This document shows positions 18,772 to 27,171 of a stretch of 64,000 bases of DNA, piece by piece. A program made the translations under genes and the position numbers. The stretch comes from Streptomyces sp. NBC_01216. GTDB taxonomy: Bacteria; Actinomycetota; Actinomycetes; Streptomycetales; Streptomycetaceae. Where the stretch lies: contig NZ_CP108677.1 of NCBI RefSeq assembly GCF_035994945.1, positions 1,426,001 to 1,490,000 of the forward strand, read 5' to 3'. Under the pieces are notes generated by a model that had not been told where the DNA came from, searched no databases, and saw nothing but the letters and a program-made list of their open reading frames with translations. The first letter of the stretch is position 1. Each line of letters starts with the position of its first letter.

Positions 18772-20325
18772 TCAGCCCACGCCCGGTGGTCCCATGCCGC
18801 CCTTGAGGCGTTCGATGTCCGAGGGGCGGACCTGGATCACGAAGAGTGCGATGAGAGCGCCGACCACGGCGAAGATCGCCGCCGTGACGAAGCCCGCCGA
18901 GACGCCAGAGGTCAGCACCTGGTCGCTCCAGGGGGGCGGCAGTTCGCCGGTCTGGGCGAACCGGGCCTTCTCCAGCGGCCCGGCCTGGGAGAGGAAGGCG
19001 GGGACCTGCTGGTCGGCCTCGTTGCGGCTGGCCGTGCCGAAGACCGTCACCAGGATGGACAGGCCCAGTGAACCGCCCACCTGCTGGGTGGCGTTGAGCA
19101 GTCCGGACGCGGCGCCCGACTCCTGCTGCGGGACGTTCGACAGCGCCATGATGGTCAGTGAGACGAACATCAGGCCCATGCCGAGTCCGAAGACGAGGAT
19201 CGGGCCGAGGATACTGCCCGCGTAGGTGGAGTCGATATCGGTCAGGGTCAGCCAGGACAGACCGGCCGCGGCGAAGATCGAGCCCGTCACCATGAAGGGT
19301 TTCGGCCCGTATCTGGGCAGCAGGTTGGAGGTGATGCCCGCGCCGACCGCGATGATTCCGCTGACCGGCAGGAAGGCGAGACCGGCCTGCAAGGGGCTGA
19401 AGTCGAGCACAGTCTGCACGAACAGCGTCAGGAAGAAGAACATCCCGAAGATCGCCGCCGCCAGGCAGAGCATGATCGCGTAGGTGCCCGAGCGGTTGCG
19501 GTCGGCGAACATGTGCAGTGGCGTGATCGGCTGTTGGGAGCGCCGCTCGACCAGGATGAAGAGGCCGAGGAGCACGACCGCGGAGGCGAACGAGGCGATC
19601 GTGTAGGGGTCGCGCCAGCCTTCCTGGGCGGCACGGATGAATCCGTACACCAGGGCCACCATGCCGAGCGTGGAGGTCAGTGCGCCGGCGAGGTCGAAGT
19701 GGCCGGGGTGGCGTTCGGACTCCTTGACATGGCGGGGTGTGAGGAAAGCGATGAGCAGGGCGATCGGCACGTTGACGAAGAAGATCCAGCGCCAGTTGAG
19801 CCATTCGACGAGTATGCCGCCGGCGACCAGGCCGATCGCGCCGCCGCCGGCCGAGACGGCCGCGAAGACGCCGAAGGCCCGGTTGCGTTCCGGGCCTTCG
19901 TCGAACGTCGTGGTGATCAGGGACAGCGCGGTCGGCGAGGCTATCGCGCCGCCGACGCCCTGGAGGGCCCTGGAGGCCAGGAGTTGCCAATCGTTCTGTG
20001 CGAGTCCGCAGAAGAGGGAGGCCAGTCCGAAGAGCAGCACGCCGAAGATGAACACGCGCCGCCGGCCCAGGATGTCGCCGGTCCGCCCGCCCAGGAGCAG
20101 CAGGCCGCCGAAGGTGAGGGTGTAGGCGTTGACGACCCAGGACAGGCTGGTCGTGGAGAAGTCCAGCGCGCTCTGGATGTGAGGGAGCGCGATGTTCACG
20201 ATCGTGATGTCGAGGACCACCATCAGCTGGCAGGACGCGATCACGAAGAGGGCGATGCCCTTGCCGTCACTGCCGTGCTTCGGGTTGGCGGTCTGTGCCG
20301 GTGTCGTCGGCTTGGGTGTACTCAT
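18772..20325 (-). CDS. MFS drug exporter, DHA2 (EmrB/QacA) family, 14 TM segments
   Basis: A 517-residue proton-driven multidrug exporter. The first helix carries the DHA2 motif LDITIVNIALP, followed by motif A GRTGDILGRRR and motif C-like GGGAIGLVAGGILVEW. About 14 hydrophobic segments are visible, and the two extra central helices distinguish DHA2 from 12-helix exporters. I use the ATG at 20325 (protein begins MSTPKPTTP) because a GAGG element precedes it and the upstream in-frame extension is not conserved-looking. The substrate is not predictable from sequence. Confidence 0.92.
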   Translation of the reverse strand: MSTPKPTTPAQTANPKHGSDGKGIALFVIASCQLMVVLDITIVNIALPHIQSALDFSTTSLSWVVNAYTLTFGGLLLLGGRTGDILGRRRVFIFGVLLFGLASLFCGLAQNDWQLLASRALQGVGGAIASPTALSLITTTFDEGPERNRAFGVFAAVSAGGGAIGLVAGGILVEWLNWRWIFFVNVPIALLIAFLTPRHVKESERHPGHFDLAGALTSTLGMVALVYGFIRAAQEGWRDPYTIASFASAVVLLGLFILVERRSQQPITPLHMFADRNRSGTYAIMLCLAAAIFGMFFFLTLFVQTVLDFSPLQAGLAFLPVSGIIAVGAGITSNLLPRYGPKPFMVTGSIFAAAGLSWLTLTDIDSTYAGSILGPILVFGLGMGLMFVSLTIMALSNVPQQESGAASGLLNATQQVGGSLGLSILVTVFGTASRNEADQQVPAFLSQAGPLEKARFAQTGELPPPWSDQVLTSGVSAGFVTAAIFAVVGALIALFVIQVRPSDIERLKGGMGPPGVG

Positions 20326-20552
20326 GGCGCCTCGGGTTCTCGCCGGTTGAGTGAGCCGTGGGCCGGTCAGTCCACTGTTCGACATTAAGCCCGGGTCCTG
20401 CGGGTGACCAGTTGATCAAGGGGCCGCCGGAGGGCGCCCGACGACGGGGGCGCGAGGGCGCGGCGCGGCGGTTGGGGGGTTCCGCCCGCGTCGGCGTACG
20501 CCCCCGCCCGGGTCCGGACGCGGGGCCGGGGTGGGGAGCGCGCCGGGCGGGG

Positions 20553-20954
20553 TCACGGTAGGACGGCGAAGCCGTCCAGTTCGACGTGGGCCTGGTCGTC
20601 CCAGAGCCGCACGACGCCGATCACGGCCATGGCCGGATAGTCCCGGCCCGCCAGGCGTCGCCAGACCCGGCCGAGTTCGTGGGCGTGGCGCCGGTAGTCC
20701 TCGACGTCGGTGGCGTAGACGGTGACCCGGGCCAGGTCGGCGGGTGAGCCGCCGGCGTGGCGCAGGGCGGTGAGGAGATTGGCCAGCGCGGTCTCGAACT
20801 GCTCGGGCAGGGTCTCCCCCACCACCTTGCCGTCGCGGTCGAGGCTGGTCTGGCCGGCGAGGAAGACCAGGCGGGAGCCGGTGGCGGTGACGGCGTGGGA
20901 GAAACCGGTGGGTGGGGAGAGTTCGGCGGGGTTGTGCCGGTGCAGGGGGCTCAT
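20553..20954 (-). CDS. RidA family imine/enamine deaminase
   Basis: A 133-residue RidA/YjgF-type trimeric enzyme (VFLAGQTSLDRDGKVVG, then FETALANLLTALRHAGG, DLARVTVYATDVEDYRR and AHVELDGFAVLP). RidA proteins hydrolyse reactive enamines and imines to ketones and ammonia. Its start overlaps the stop of the acyl-CoA dehydrogenase gene (ATGA), so the two are coupled. In this cluster the ring-reduction product of 2-aminobenzoyl-CoA carries an enamine, so a dedicated deaminase makes chemical sense; that role is inference. A RidA-like gene is, as I recall, also part of the characterised abm operon of Azoarcus evansii. Confidence 0.88.
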   Translation of the reverse strand: MSPLHRHNPAELSPPTGFSHAVTATGSRLVFLAGQTSLDRDGKVVGETLPEQFETALANLLTALRHAGGSPADLARVTVYATDVEDYRRHAHELGRVWRRLAGRDYPAMAVIGVVRLWDDQAHVELDGFAVLP

Positions 20955-22063
20955 CCGTACAGCTCCTTCGCGATGATCGTCCGCTGGACCTCGGTGGCGC
21001 CTTCGTAGATGCGGGGTGCACGCACCTCGCGGTAGAGATGTTCGAGCAGATGGCCGCGTTGCAGGGCGCGTGCACCGTGGAGCTGGACGGCCGCGTCGAC
21101 GACGTACTGCGCGGTCTCGGTCGCGAACATCTTCGCCATGGCGGCGCGCCGGGGCACGTCGGAGGCGCCCGCGTCGTGGGCCGCCGCAGCCGCGTACACG
21201 AGCAGGCGGGCGGCCTCGGTGCGGGTGGCCATCTCGGCGACCTGGTGGGAGACGGCCTGGAGGTCGCGCAGGACGCCGCCGAAGGCGGGGCGGGCGGCGG
21301 TGTGCGCGAGGGTCGCGTCGAGGGCCGCCTGGGCCATGCCGACGGCGAAGGCGCCGACGCTGGGGCGGAAGAGGTTGAGGGTGGTCATCGCGACCCGGAA
21401 TCCGTGGTCGGGCTCGCCGAGGACGTCGGCCGGGCCGACGGGCACCCCGTCGAAGGTGAGGGAGCCGATCGCGTGCGGGGCGAGCATGTCGAGGGGCTCG
21501 CCGGTGAGGCCGGGCCGGTCGGTGGGGACGAGGAAGGCGGTGACGCCGCGGGCGGCGGCGCCCGGGGTGGTGCGGGCGAAGACGGTGGCGAAGTCGGCCT
21601 CGGGGGCGTTGGAGATCCAGCGTTTCTCGCCGTGCAGGTGCCAGCCGCCGGCGCCGTCGGGGCGGGCGTCCAGGGACAGGGCCGCGGCGTCGGAGCCCGC
21701 GTCGGGCTCGCTGAGCGCGAAGGCGGCGACGGCGCGGCCCGTGACGACCTCGGGCAGCCAGCGTTCGCGCTGCGCGGGCGTTCCGTAGGCGGCGACGGGG
21801 TGGGAGCCGAGGCCCTGGAGGGCGAGGGCGGTCTCGGCCTCGGTGCAGGAGTGGGCGAGGGACTCGCGCATCAGGCAGAGGTCGAGGGCGCCGGAGTCGA
21901 AGAGGCGGGCGAGCAGGCCGAGTTCGCCCAGGGCGGTGACGAGGGGGCGGTTGACCCGTCCCGGTGCGCCCTTCTCGGCGAGGGGCCGCAGGCGCTCGGC
22001 CGCGAGGGTCCGGAGCTCCTCGCAGCGAGCGGTCTGAGCTGGATCGAGTGAGAATGCGGACAT
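20951..22063 (-). CDS. Acyl-CoA dehydrogenase
   Basis: A 370-residue FAD-dependent acyl-CoA dehydrogenase. The N-terminal helical domain includes ALGELGLLARLFDSGALDLC; the middle beta domain has AFALSEPDAGSDAAAL and GEKRWISNAPEADFATVFAR; the C-terminal bundle ends with QLHGARALQRGHLLEHLYRE and IYEGATEVQRTIIAKEL, the last being the usual ACAD ending. I choose the ATG at 22063 for its AGGGG ribosome site. Within the cluster it probably oxidises a cyclic acyl-CoA intermediate after ring reduction of 2-aminobenzoyl-CoA. It shares a short divergent promoter region with the CoA ligase gene, and an operator-like motif lies 46-71 bases upstream. Confidence 0.9.
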   Translation of the reverse strand: MSAFSLDPAQTARCEELRTLAAERLRPLAEKGAPGRVNRPLVTALGELGLLARLFDSGALDLCLMRESLAHSCTEAETALALQGLGSHPVAAYGTPAQRERWLPEVVTGRAVAAFALSEPDAGSDAAALSLDARPDGAGGWHLHGEKRWISNAPEADFATVFARTTPGAAARGVTAFLVPTDRPGLTGEPLDMLAPHAIGSLTFDGVPVGPADVLGEPDHGFRVAMTTLNLFRPSVGAFAVGMAQAALDATLAHTAARPAFGGVLRDLQAVSHQVAEMATRTEAARLLVYAAAAAHDAGASDVPRRAAMAKMFATETAQYVVDAAVQLHGARALQRGHLLEHLYREVRAPRIYEGATEVQRTIIAKELYG

Positions 22064-22108
22064 TCGGACCCCTGTCTCCGTCGTTCCGTCACTTCTATCG
22101 CGCACCGT

Positions 22109-22134
22109 TGACTGTCGTCACCATCACGATACGC
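22109..22134. promoter_or_regulatory. Operator-like motif (site A) in divergent ligase/dehydrogenase promoter
   Basis: The sequence TGACTGTCGTCAC followed 5 bases later by CGATACGC. The same two blocks recur upstream of the enoyl-CoA hydratase gene (site B, 28066-28093) with a 7-base gap. The first block is a near-palindrome (TGAC....GTCA). Both copies face the catabolic genes of this cluster, so it is the likely binding site of the cluster's regulator, most simply the PaaX-like protein. Binding is inferred. Confidence 0.6.
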
Positions 22135-22171
22135 TCGTGTGGCGACCCCACCACGACAAGGGGACGAACTC

Positions 22172-23806
22172 ATGCAGCTGACGCCCTCGGCCCACCACGA
22201 CACCTTCGCGCGCGACCATCTGCCGCCCGCCGCGCAGTGGCCGCACCTGCTCTTCGATCTGCCCGGACTGCGCTACCCGGACCGTCTCAACTGCGGGGCG
22301 GAACTCCTCGACCGCACCATCGAACGGTGCGGCGCGCATCGGCCGGCGTTCCTGGACGGCGACGGAGGCGTCTGGACCTACGGCGAACTGCGCGAACGCG
22401 TCGACCGGATCGCGCACACCCTCACCTCCGGCCTCGGCGTCCGGCCCGGAAACCGGGTCCTGCTGCGCGGCCCCACCACCCCCTGGCTTGCCGCCTGCTG
22501 GCTGGCGGTCATGAAGGCGGGCGCGGTCGCCGTCACCGTGCTGGCCCAGCAGCGGGCCGGGGAACTGGCCGTCATGTGCGAGATGGCCCGGTGCAGCCAC
22601 GCGCTCTGCGACGTCAGGACCGTCGAGGATCTCGTCGAGGCCGGGGTACCGGGGCTGCGGATCACCACGTTCGGCGGGGACGCCCCGGACGACCTGCTCT
22701 CCCTCGCGGCGGACCGGCCCGGCGTCTACGAGGCCGTCCGGACGGCCGCCGACGACGTGGCGCTGATCGCGTTCACCTCCGGCACCACCGGCCGCCCCAA
22801 AGGGTGCATGCACTTCCACCGCGACGTGCTCGCGATCGCCGACACCTTCTCGGCGCACGTCCTCAGGCCCGACCCGGACGACCTCTTCGCCGGCTCGCCG
22901 CCCCTCGGGTTCACCTTCGGACTCGGCGGGCTGGTCGTCTTCCCGCTGCGCGCGGGGGCGAGCGCCCTGCTTCTCGAACAGGCGAGACCCGGTCAGCTCC
23001 TCGCGGCGATCGGAAAGCACCGGGTGTCGGTGCTCTTCACGGCCCCGACCGCGTACCGGGTGATGATGGAGGAGATGGACCGGCACGCCGGGCACGACGT
23101 CTCGTCGCTGCGCCGCTGCGTCTCGGCGGGTGAGAACCTCCCCGCCGCGACCTGGGACGCCTGGCACGCGCGCACCGGCCTGAAGCTGATCAACGGCATC
23201 GGCGCCACCGAACTGCTCCACATCTTCATCTCGGCCGCGGACGGGGCCGTCCGCCCGGGGACCACCGGCCGGCCGGTACCCGGCTGGCAGGCCCGGGTGG
23301 TGGACCGCCTCGGTGCCGACGTCCCGGACGGCCACGAGGGGCTGCTCGCCGTCCGCGGCCCGGTCGGCTGCCGCTATCTGGCCGATCCCCGCCAGGGCGA
23401 GTACGTCCTCGACGGCTGGAACGTCACGGGCGACACGTACGTGCGCGAGGACGACGGCTACTTCCGCTACGTGGCCCGCGCCGACGACATGATCGTCTCG
23501 GCCGGTTTCAACGTGGCGGGCCCCCAGGTGGAGGAGGCGCTGCTGGCCCATCCGGACGTGGTGGAGGCGGCGGTGGTCGGACGTCCGGACGAGCTGCGCG
23601 GGCAGATCGTGGTCGCCTACGCCGTGGTCCGCGACGGAGTGCCGCGCGACGCGGACACCGCGGCGGCGCTGCGGGCCTTCGTCCGGTCGCGCCTGGTCCC
23701 GTTCAAGAGCCCCCGGGAGATCGTCTTCCTCGACGCGCTGCCCCGGACGGCCACGGGGAAGCTCCAGCGCTTCCGGCTGCGCGAGGCCGCGGGGGAAGCC
23801 CCCTGA
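22172..23806 (+). CDS. 2-aminobenzoate (anthranilate)-CoA ligase-type AMP-forming enzyme
   Basis: A 544-residue member of the ANL adenylating family, activating an aryl or benzoate-type acid to its CoA thioester. Motifs are the ATP loop FTSGTTGRPKGCMHFH, the adenylate motif NGIGATELLHIFIS, NVTGDTYVREDDGYF and the hinge plus C-terminal lysine in LPRTATGKLQRFRL. The GATELLHIF wording and the neighbouring genes (fused 2-aminobenzoyl-CoA monooxygenase/reductase, RidA, ACAD, ECH) point to 2-aminobenzoate-CoA ligase (AbmG type). A benzoate- or salicylate-CoA ligase is the main alternative. The start is at 22172, with a GGGG ribosome site. The PaaX-like regulator follows 71 bp downstream. Confidence 0.85.
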   Translation: MQLTPSAHHDTFARDHLPPAAQWPHLLFDLPGLRYPDRLNCGAELLDRTIERCGAHRPAFLDGDGGVWTYGELRERVDRIAHTLTSGLGVRPGNRVLLRGPTTPWLAACWLAVMKAGAVAVTVLAQQRAGELAVMCEMARCSHALCDVRTVEDLVEAGVPGLRITTFGGDAPDDLLSLAADRPGVYEAVRTAADDVALIAFTSGTTGRPKGCMHFHRDVLAIADTFSAHVLRPDPDDLFAGSPPLGFTFGLGGLVVFPLRAGASALLLEQARPGQLLAAIGKHRVSVLFTAPTAYRVMMEEMDRHAGHDVSSLRRCVSAGENLPAATWDAWHARTGLKLINGIGATELLHIFISAADGAVRPGTTGRPVPGWQARVVDRLGADVPDGHEGLLAVRGPVGCRYLADPRQGEYVLDGWNVTGDTYVREDDGYFRYVARADDMIVSAGFNVAGPQVEEALLAHPDVVEAAVVGRPDELRGQIVVAYAVVRDGVPRDADTAAALRAFVRSRLVPFKSPREIVFLDALPRTATGKLQRFRLREAAGEAP

Positions 23807-23864
23807 GAGCCTGTCGGGTGCCCTGCCGGGCGTCGCGACGGGGCGAACGTCGCTCGGCGCGGCA

Positions 23865-23880
23865 CTAGAGTGATCACGTG
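23865..23880 (+). promoter_or_regulatory. Candidate leaderless promoter of the PaaX-like gene
   Basis: TAGAGT (23866-23871) fits a -10 element and lies 6 bases before the GTG start codon at 23878; there is no recognisable ribosome site. This spacing is typical of leaderless mRNAs in Streptomyces, where transcription starts at the start codon. No clear -35 is visible. Confidence 0.4.
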
Positions 23881-24717
23881 GCCGAGCAGCACACTCCCCG
23901 TTCCCTGATCGTCTCGCTGTACGGCGCGTACGGCCGCGGGCGTACGCGCGACGAGGCGCCGATGCCGGTGGCCGAGCTGATCCGGCTGCTCGCCGTGCTG
24001 GGCGTGGACGCCCCGTCAGTGCGGTCCTCGGTGTCCCGGCTGAAGCGGCGGGGGCTGCTGCTGCCCCGGCGGACGCCGGGAGGCGCCGCCGGGTACGCCC
24101 TCTCGGACGACGCCCGTCAGCTGCTGGACGACGGCGACCGACGGATCTACACCCGCGCGGAGCCGAAGCTGTCCGACGGCTGGGTGCTCGCCGTCTTCTC
24201 CGTGCCCGAGGCGGAACGCCACAAGCGTCACCTGCTGCGCTCCCGACTGACGCGGCTGGGATTCGGGTCGGCCGCTCCGGGTGTGTGGATCGCGCCGGCA
24301 CGGCTGCACGAGGAGACCCGGCACACCCTGGAGCGGCTGGAGCTGTCGCCGTACGTGGACCTCTTCCGCGGCGACCACCTGGGGTACGCGCCGACCGCGG
24401 AGGCGGTGTCCCGGTGGTGGGACCTGCCGGCGATCGCGAAGCTGCACGAGGAGTTCCTGGCCGCCCACGAGCCGGTGCTCCGCGCCTGGACCACCTCCGC
24501 GGGCACGGCCGAGGACGCCTATCGGGACTACCTGTTCGCCCTGGACTCCTGGCGGCGCCTCCCGTACGCCGACCCGGTCCTGCCGTCCGAGCTGCTGCCG
24601 CGGGACTGGCCGGGAAGCCGCTCGGCGGAGGTCTTCGCGCAGCTGCACACCCGACTGCGGGACGCCGGGGCGGCGTTCGTGCGACCCGACGGACCGGAAC
24701 CTCCCGCCGGGCCGTGA
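23878..24717 (+). CDS. PaaX-family transcriptional repressor
   Basis: A 279-residue regulator. The N-terminal PaaX winged helix (RSLIVSLYGAYGR, then ELIRLLAVLGVDAPSVRSSV and RLKRRGLLLPRR) is followed by the PaaX middle domain (SDGWVLAVFSVPEAERHKR, SRLTRLGFGSAAPGVWIAP) and C-terminal domain (FRGDHLGYAPTAEAVSRWWD, SWRRLPYADPVLPSELLP, DWPG). Known PaaX proteins repress aryl-CoA catabolic genes and are released by the CoA thioester. By analogy this one would sense 2-aminobenzoyl-CoA or a similar ester made by the upstream ligase. It is probably translated from a leaderless or read-through transcript. Confidence 0.92.
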   Translation: MAEQHTPRSLIVSLYGAYGRGRTRDEAPMPVAELIRLLAVLGVDAPSVRSSVSRLKRRGLLLPRRTPGGAAGYALSDDARQLLDDGDRRIYTRAEPKLSDGWVLAVFSVPEAERHKRHLLRSRLTRLGFGSAAPGVWIAPARLHEETRHTLERLELSPYVDLFRGDHLGYAPTAEAVSRWWDLPAIAKLHEEFLAAHEPVLRAWTTSAGTAEDAYRDYLFALDSWRRLPYADPVLPSELLPRDWPGSRSAEVFAQLHTRLRDAGAAFVRPDGPEPPAGP

Positions 24718-24787
24718 CGGCCGGGCCGGACGAAGGGCGGTGCCAACAGGCCGTGCGGGTGGGGGCCCGCCCCCGTCCCTCTCGTGC

Positions 24788-27169
24788 TCAGGGCCGGGAA
24801 CGGAGCGTGAGCCGGGGCTTGGGCGCGTCCGTACGGCCGGTCGGGGGCGGCCGGCTGCCCGCGCGGTACGGGGCGGGCCAGGGCGCCGCCGGGCCCCGGT
24901 AGTCCTGCTCGGCCGCCGCGTGCAGGGTCCAGTGCGGGTCGTACAGGTGGGGGCGGGCGAGGGCGCAGAGGTCGGCGCGGCCCGCGAGGAGCAGGGAGTT
25001 GACGTCGTCCCAGGAGGAGATGGCGCCGACCGCGATGACCGGGACGCCGAGGGTGTTGCGGAGCCGGTCGGCGTACGGCGTCTGGTACGAGCGGCCGTAC
25101 TCGGGCCGCTCGTCGGGAACGACCTGACCGGTGGAGACGTCCAGCGCGTCGGCTCCGTGCGCGGCGAAGGCTCGGGCGATCTCCACCGCGTCCTCCTCCG
25201 TCGTGCCGCCGTCGGCCCAGTCGGTGGCGGAGATCCGGACCGTCGCCGGACGGTCCTCGGGCCATGCCTCGCGTACCGCGTCGAAGACCTCAAGAGGGAA
25301 GCGCAGACGGTTGGCGAGCGAGCCGCCGTAGGCGTCGGAGCGCAGGTTGGTGAGCGGGGAGAGGAAACCCGACAGCAGGTAGCCGTGCGCGCAGTGCAGC
25401 TCGAGCAGGTCGAATCCCGCGTCGGCGGCACGCCGGGCCGCCGCCGCGAAGTCGTCCCGGACGGCCTTCATGCCGGCCTGGTCGAGGGCGTGCGGGACCT
25501 GGTTGACGCCGGGGCGGTAGGGCAGTGGTGAGGCGGCGGCCAGCGGCCAGTTGCCTTCGGGGAGCGGCTCGTCGATGCCGTCCCACATGCGGCGGGTGGA
25601 GCCCTTGCGCCCGGAGTGGCCGAGCTGGACGCCGATCGCGGTCCCGGGGGCCCGCTCGTGGACGAAGGCGGTGATCCGGCTCCAGGCGGTCGCCTGCGCG
25701 TCGGTGTACAGGCCGGTACATCCCGGGGTGATCCGGCCCTGGGGGCTCACGCACACCATCTCGGTCATGACGAGTCCGGCGCCGCCCAGGGCCCTGGCCC
25801 CCAGGTGGACGAGGTGGAAGTCGCCGGGCACGCCGTCCTCGGCGAGGTACTGGTCCATCGGGGAGACGACCACCCGGTTGCGCAGGGTGAGTCCGCGCAG
25901 CCGGAAGGGCGTGAACATCGGCGGTGTCCCGGGCGGGCAGCCGAAGTCGCGTTCGACGGTGGTCGTGAAGACGGGGTCCCGCAGGCGCAGGTTGTCGTGG
26001 GTGACCCGGCGGCTGCGCGTCAGCAGGTTGAAGGCGAACCGGCTTGGCGGCTGGTCGAGATGGCCGGCGATCTCCTCGAACCAGCGCAGGCTCGCCGCCG
26101 CCGCGCGCTGGGTGGACTCGACGACGGGGCGACGTTCGGTCTCGTAGGCGAGCAGGGCCTCGGCCAGGGTGGGCCGCTCCTCGACGCAGGCGGCGAGGGC
26201 GAGGGCGTCCTCGACGGCGAGTTTGGTGCCCGAGCCGATGGAGAAGTGGGCGGTGTGGGCCGCGTCGCCGAGCAGGACGACGCCGTCGTGCGACCAGCGT
26301 TCGTTGACAACGGTGCGGAACGCGGTCCAGGCGGACCTGTTGGAGCGCAGCGCCCGGCCGCCGAGGGTCTCGGCGAAGACCTTGGCGCAGCGGGCGGTGG
26401 ACTCCTCCTCGTCCAGCTCGTCGAAGCCGGCGGCACGCCAGACCTCTTCGCGCATCTCGACGATGACGGTGGAGGAACCCGCTTCGTAGGGGTAGCCGTG
26501 CAGTTGCATGACGCCGTACTCGGTCTCGGCGATCTCGAAGCGGAAGGCGTCGAAGGCGAAGTCGGCGGCGAGCCAGATGTAGCGGCAGCGGTGGGTGGTG
26601 ACGCGGGGCCGGAAGACGTCGGCGTGGGCCTCGCGGGTCGCGCTGTGGACACCGTCGGCGGCGATCACGAGGTCGTGGGTGGTGGCCAGTTCGACGGCCG
26701 GCGGGGCCTCGGTACGGAACCTGAGCCGTACGCCGAGCTCGGCGCAGCGGTCGTGCAGGATCTCCAGGAGGCGGCGTCGGCCGAGAGCGGCGAAGCCGTG
26801 GCCGGAGGAGGTGAGGAGGTGGCCGCGGTGGGCGATGTCGATGTCGTCCCAGCGGACGAACTCCTCTCGCAGCGCGCGGTACACCGCGGGGTCCGCGTGC
26901 TCGATGCCGCCGAGGGTCTCGTCGGAGAGGACGACGCCGAAGCCGAAGGTGTCCTGGGGCGCGTTGCGTTCCCAGACGGTCACCTCCCGGGCGGGTTCGA
27001 GCCGCTTGAGGAGGGCGGCGGCGTAGAGCCCGCCGGGGCCGCCGCCGACGACGGCGACACGCAGGGGTGCGGGGGTCGCGGGAGTGTCCGCCGGTGCCGC
27101 CGCGCCGGTCCGTCCGGGCGTGGGGCGGGGGGCGGGGTCGCTCGGGGAGCCGTTCCGTGCGGGGGCCAT
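24788..27169 (-). CDS. Fused FAD monooxygenase/old-yellow-enzyme: 2-aminobenzoyl-CoA monooxygenase/reductase (ACMR) type
   Basis: A 793-residue fusion. The N-terminal half is a class A flavin monooxygenase: dinucleotide-binding RVAVVGGGPGGLYAAALL (about residues 36-53), and the GD motif GVVLLGDAAHTAHFSIGSG. The C-terminal half, from MFTPFRLRGLTLRNRVVVSP, is an old-yellow-enzyme (NADH:flavin oxidoreductase) barrel with CAHGYLLSGFLSPLTNLR and RISATDWADGGTTEED. This architecture is that of 2-aminobenzoyl-CoA monooxygenase/reductase, which hydroxylates and then reduces the aromatic ring; databases also call it bifunctional salicylyl-CoA 5-hydroxylase/oxidoreductase. The ATG at 27169 lies 2 bases after the enoyl-CoA hydratase stop, so the two are one operon. 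Confidence 0.92.
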   Translation of the reverse strand: MAPARNGSPSDPAPRPTPGRTGAAAPADTPATPAPLRVAVVGGGPGGLYAAALLKRLEPAREVTVWERNAPQDTFGFGVVLSDETLGGIEHADPAVYRALREEFVRWDDIDIAHRGHLLTSSGHGFAALGRRRLLEILHDRCAELGVRLRFRTEAPPAVELATTHDLVIAADGVHSATREAHADVFRPRVTTHRCRYIWLAADFAFDAFRFEIAETEYGVMQLHGYPYEAGSSTVIVEMREEVWRAAGFDELDEEESTARCAKVFAETLGGRALRSNRSAWTAFRTVVNERWSHDGVVLLGDAAHTAHFSIGSGTKLAVEDALALAACVEERPTLAEALLAYETERRPVVESTQRAAAASLRWFEEIAGHLDQPPSRFAFNLLTRSRRVTHDNLRLRDPVFTTTVERDFGCPPGTPPMFTPFRLRGLTLRNRVVVSPMDQYLAEDGVPGDFHLVHLGARALGGAGLVMTEMVCVSPQGRITPGCTGLYTDAQATAWSRITAFVHERAPGTAIGVQLGHSGRKGSTRRMWDGIDEPLPEGNWPLAAASPLPYRPGVNQVPHALDQAGMKAVRDDFAAAARRAADAGFDLLELHCAHGYLLSGFLSPLTNLRSDAYGGSLANRLRFPLEVFDAVREAWPEDRPATVRISATDWADGGTTEEDAVEIARAFAAHGADALDVSTGQVVPDERPEYGRSYQTPYADRLRNTLGVPVIAVGAISSWDDVNSLLLAGRADLCALARPHLYDPHWTLHAAAEQDYRGPAAPWPAPYRAGSRPPPTGRTDAPKPRLTLRSRP

Positions 27170-27171
27170 GG

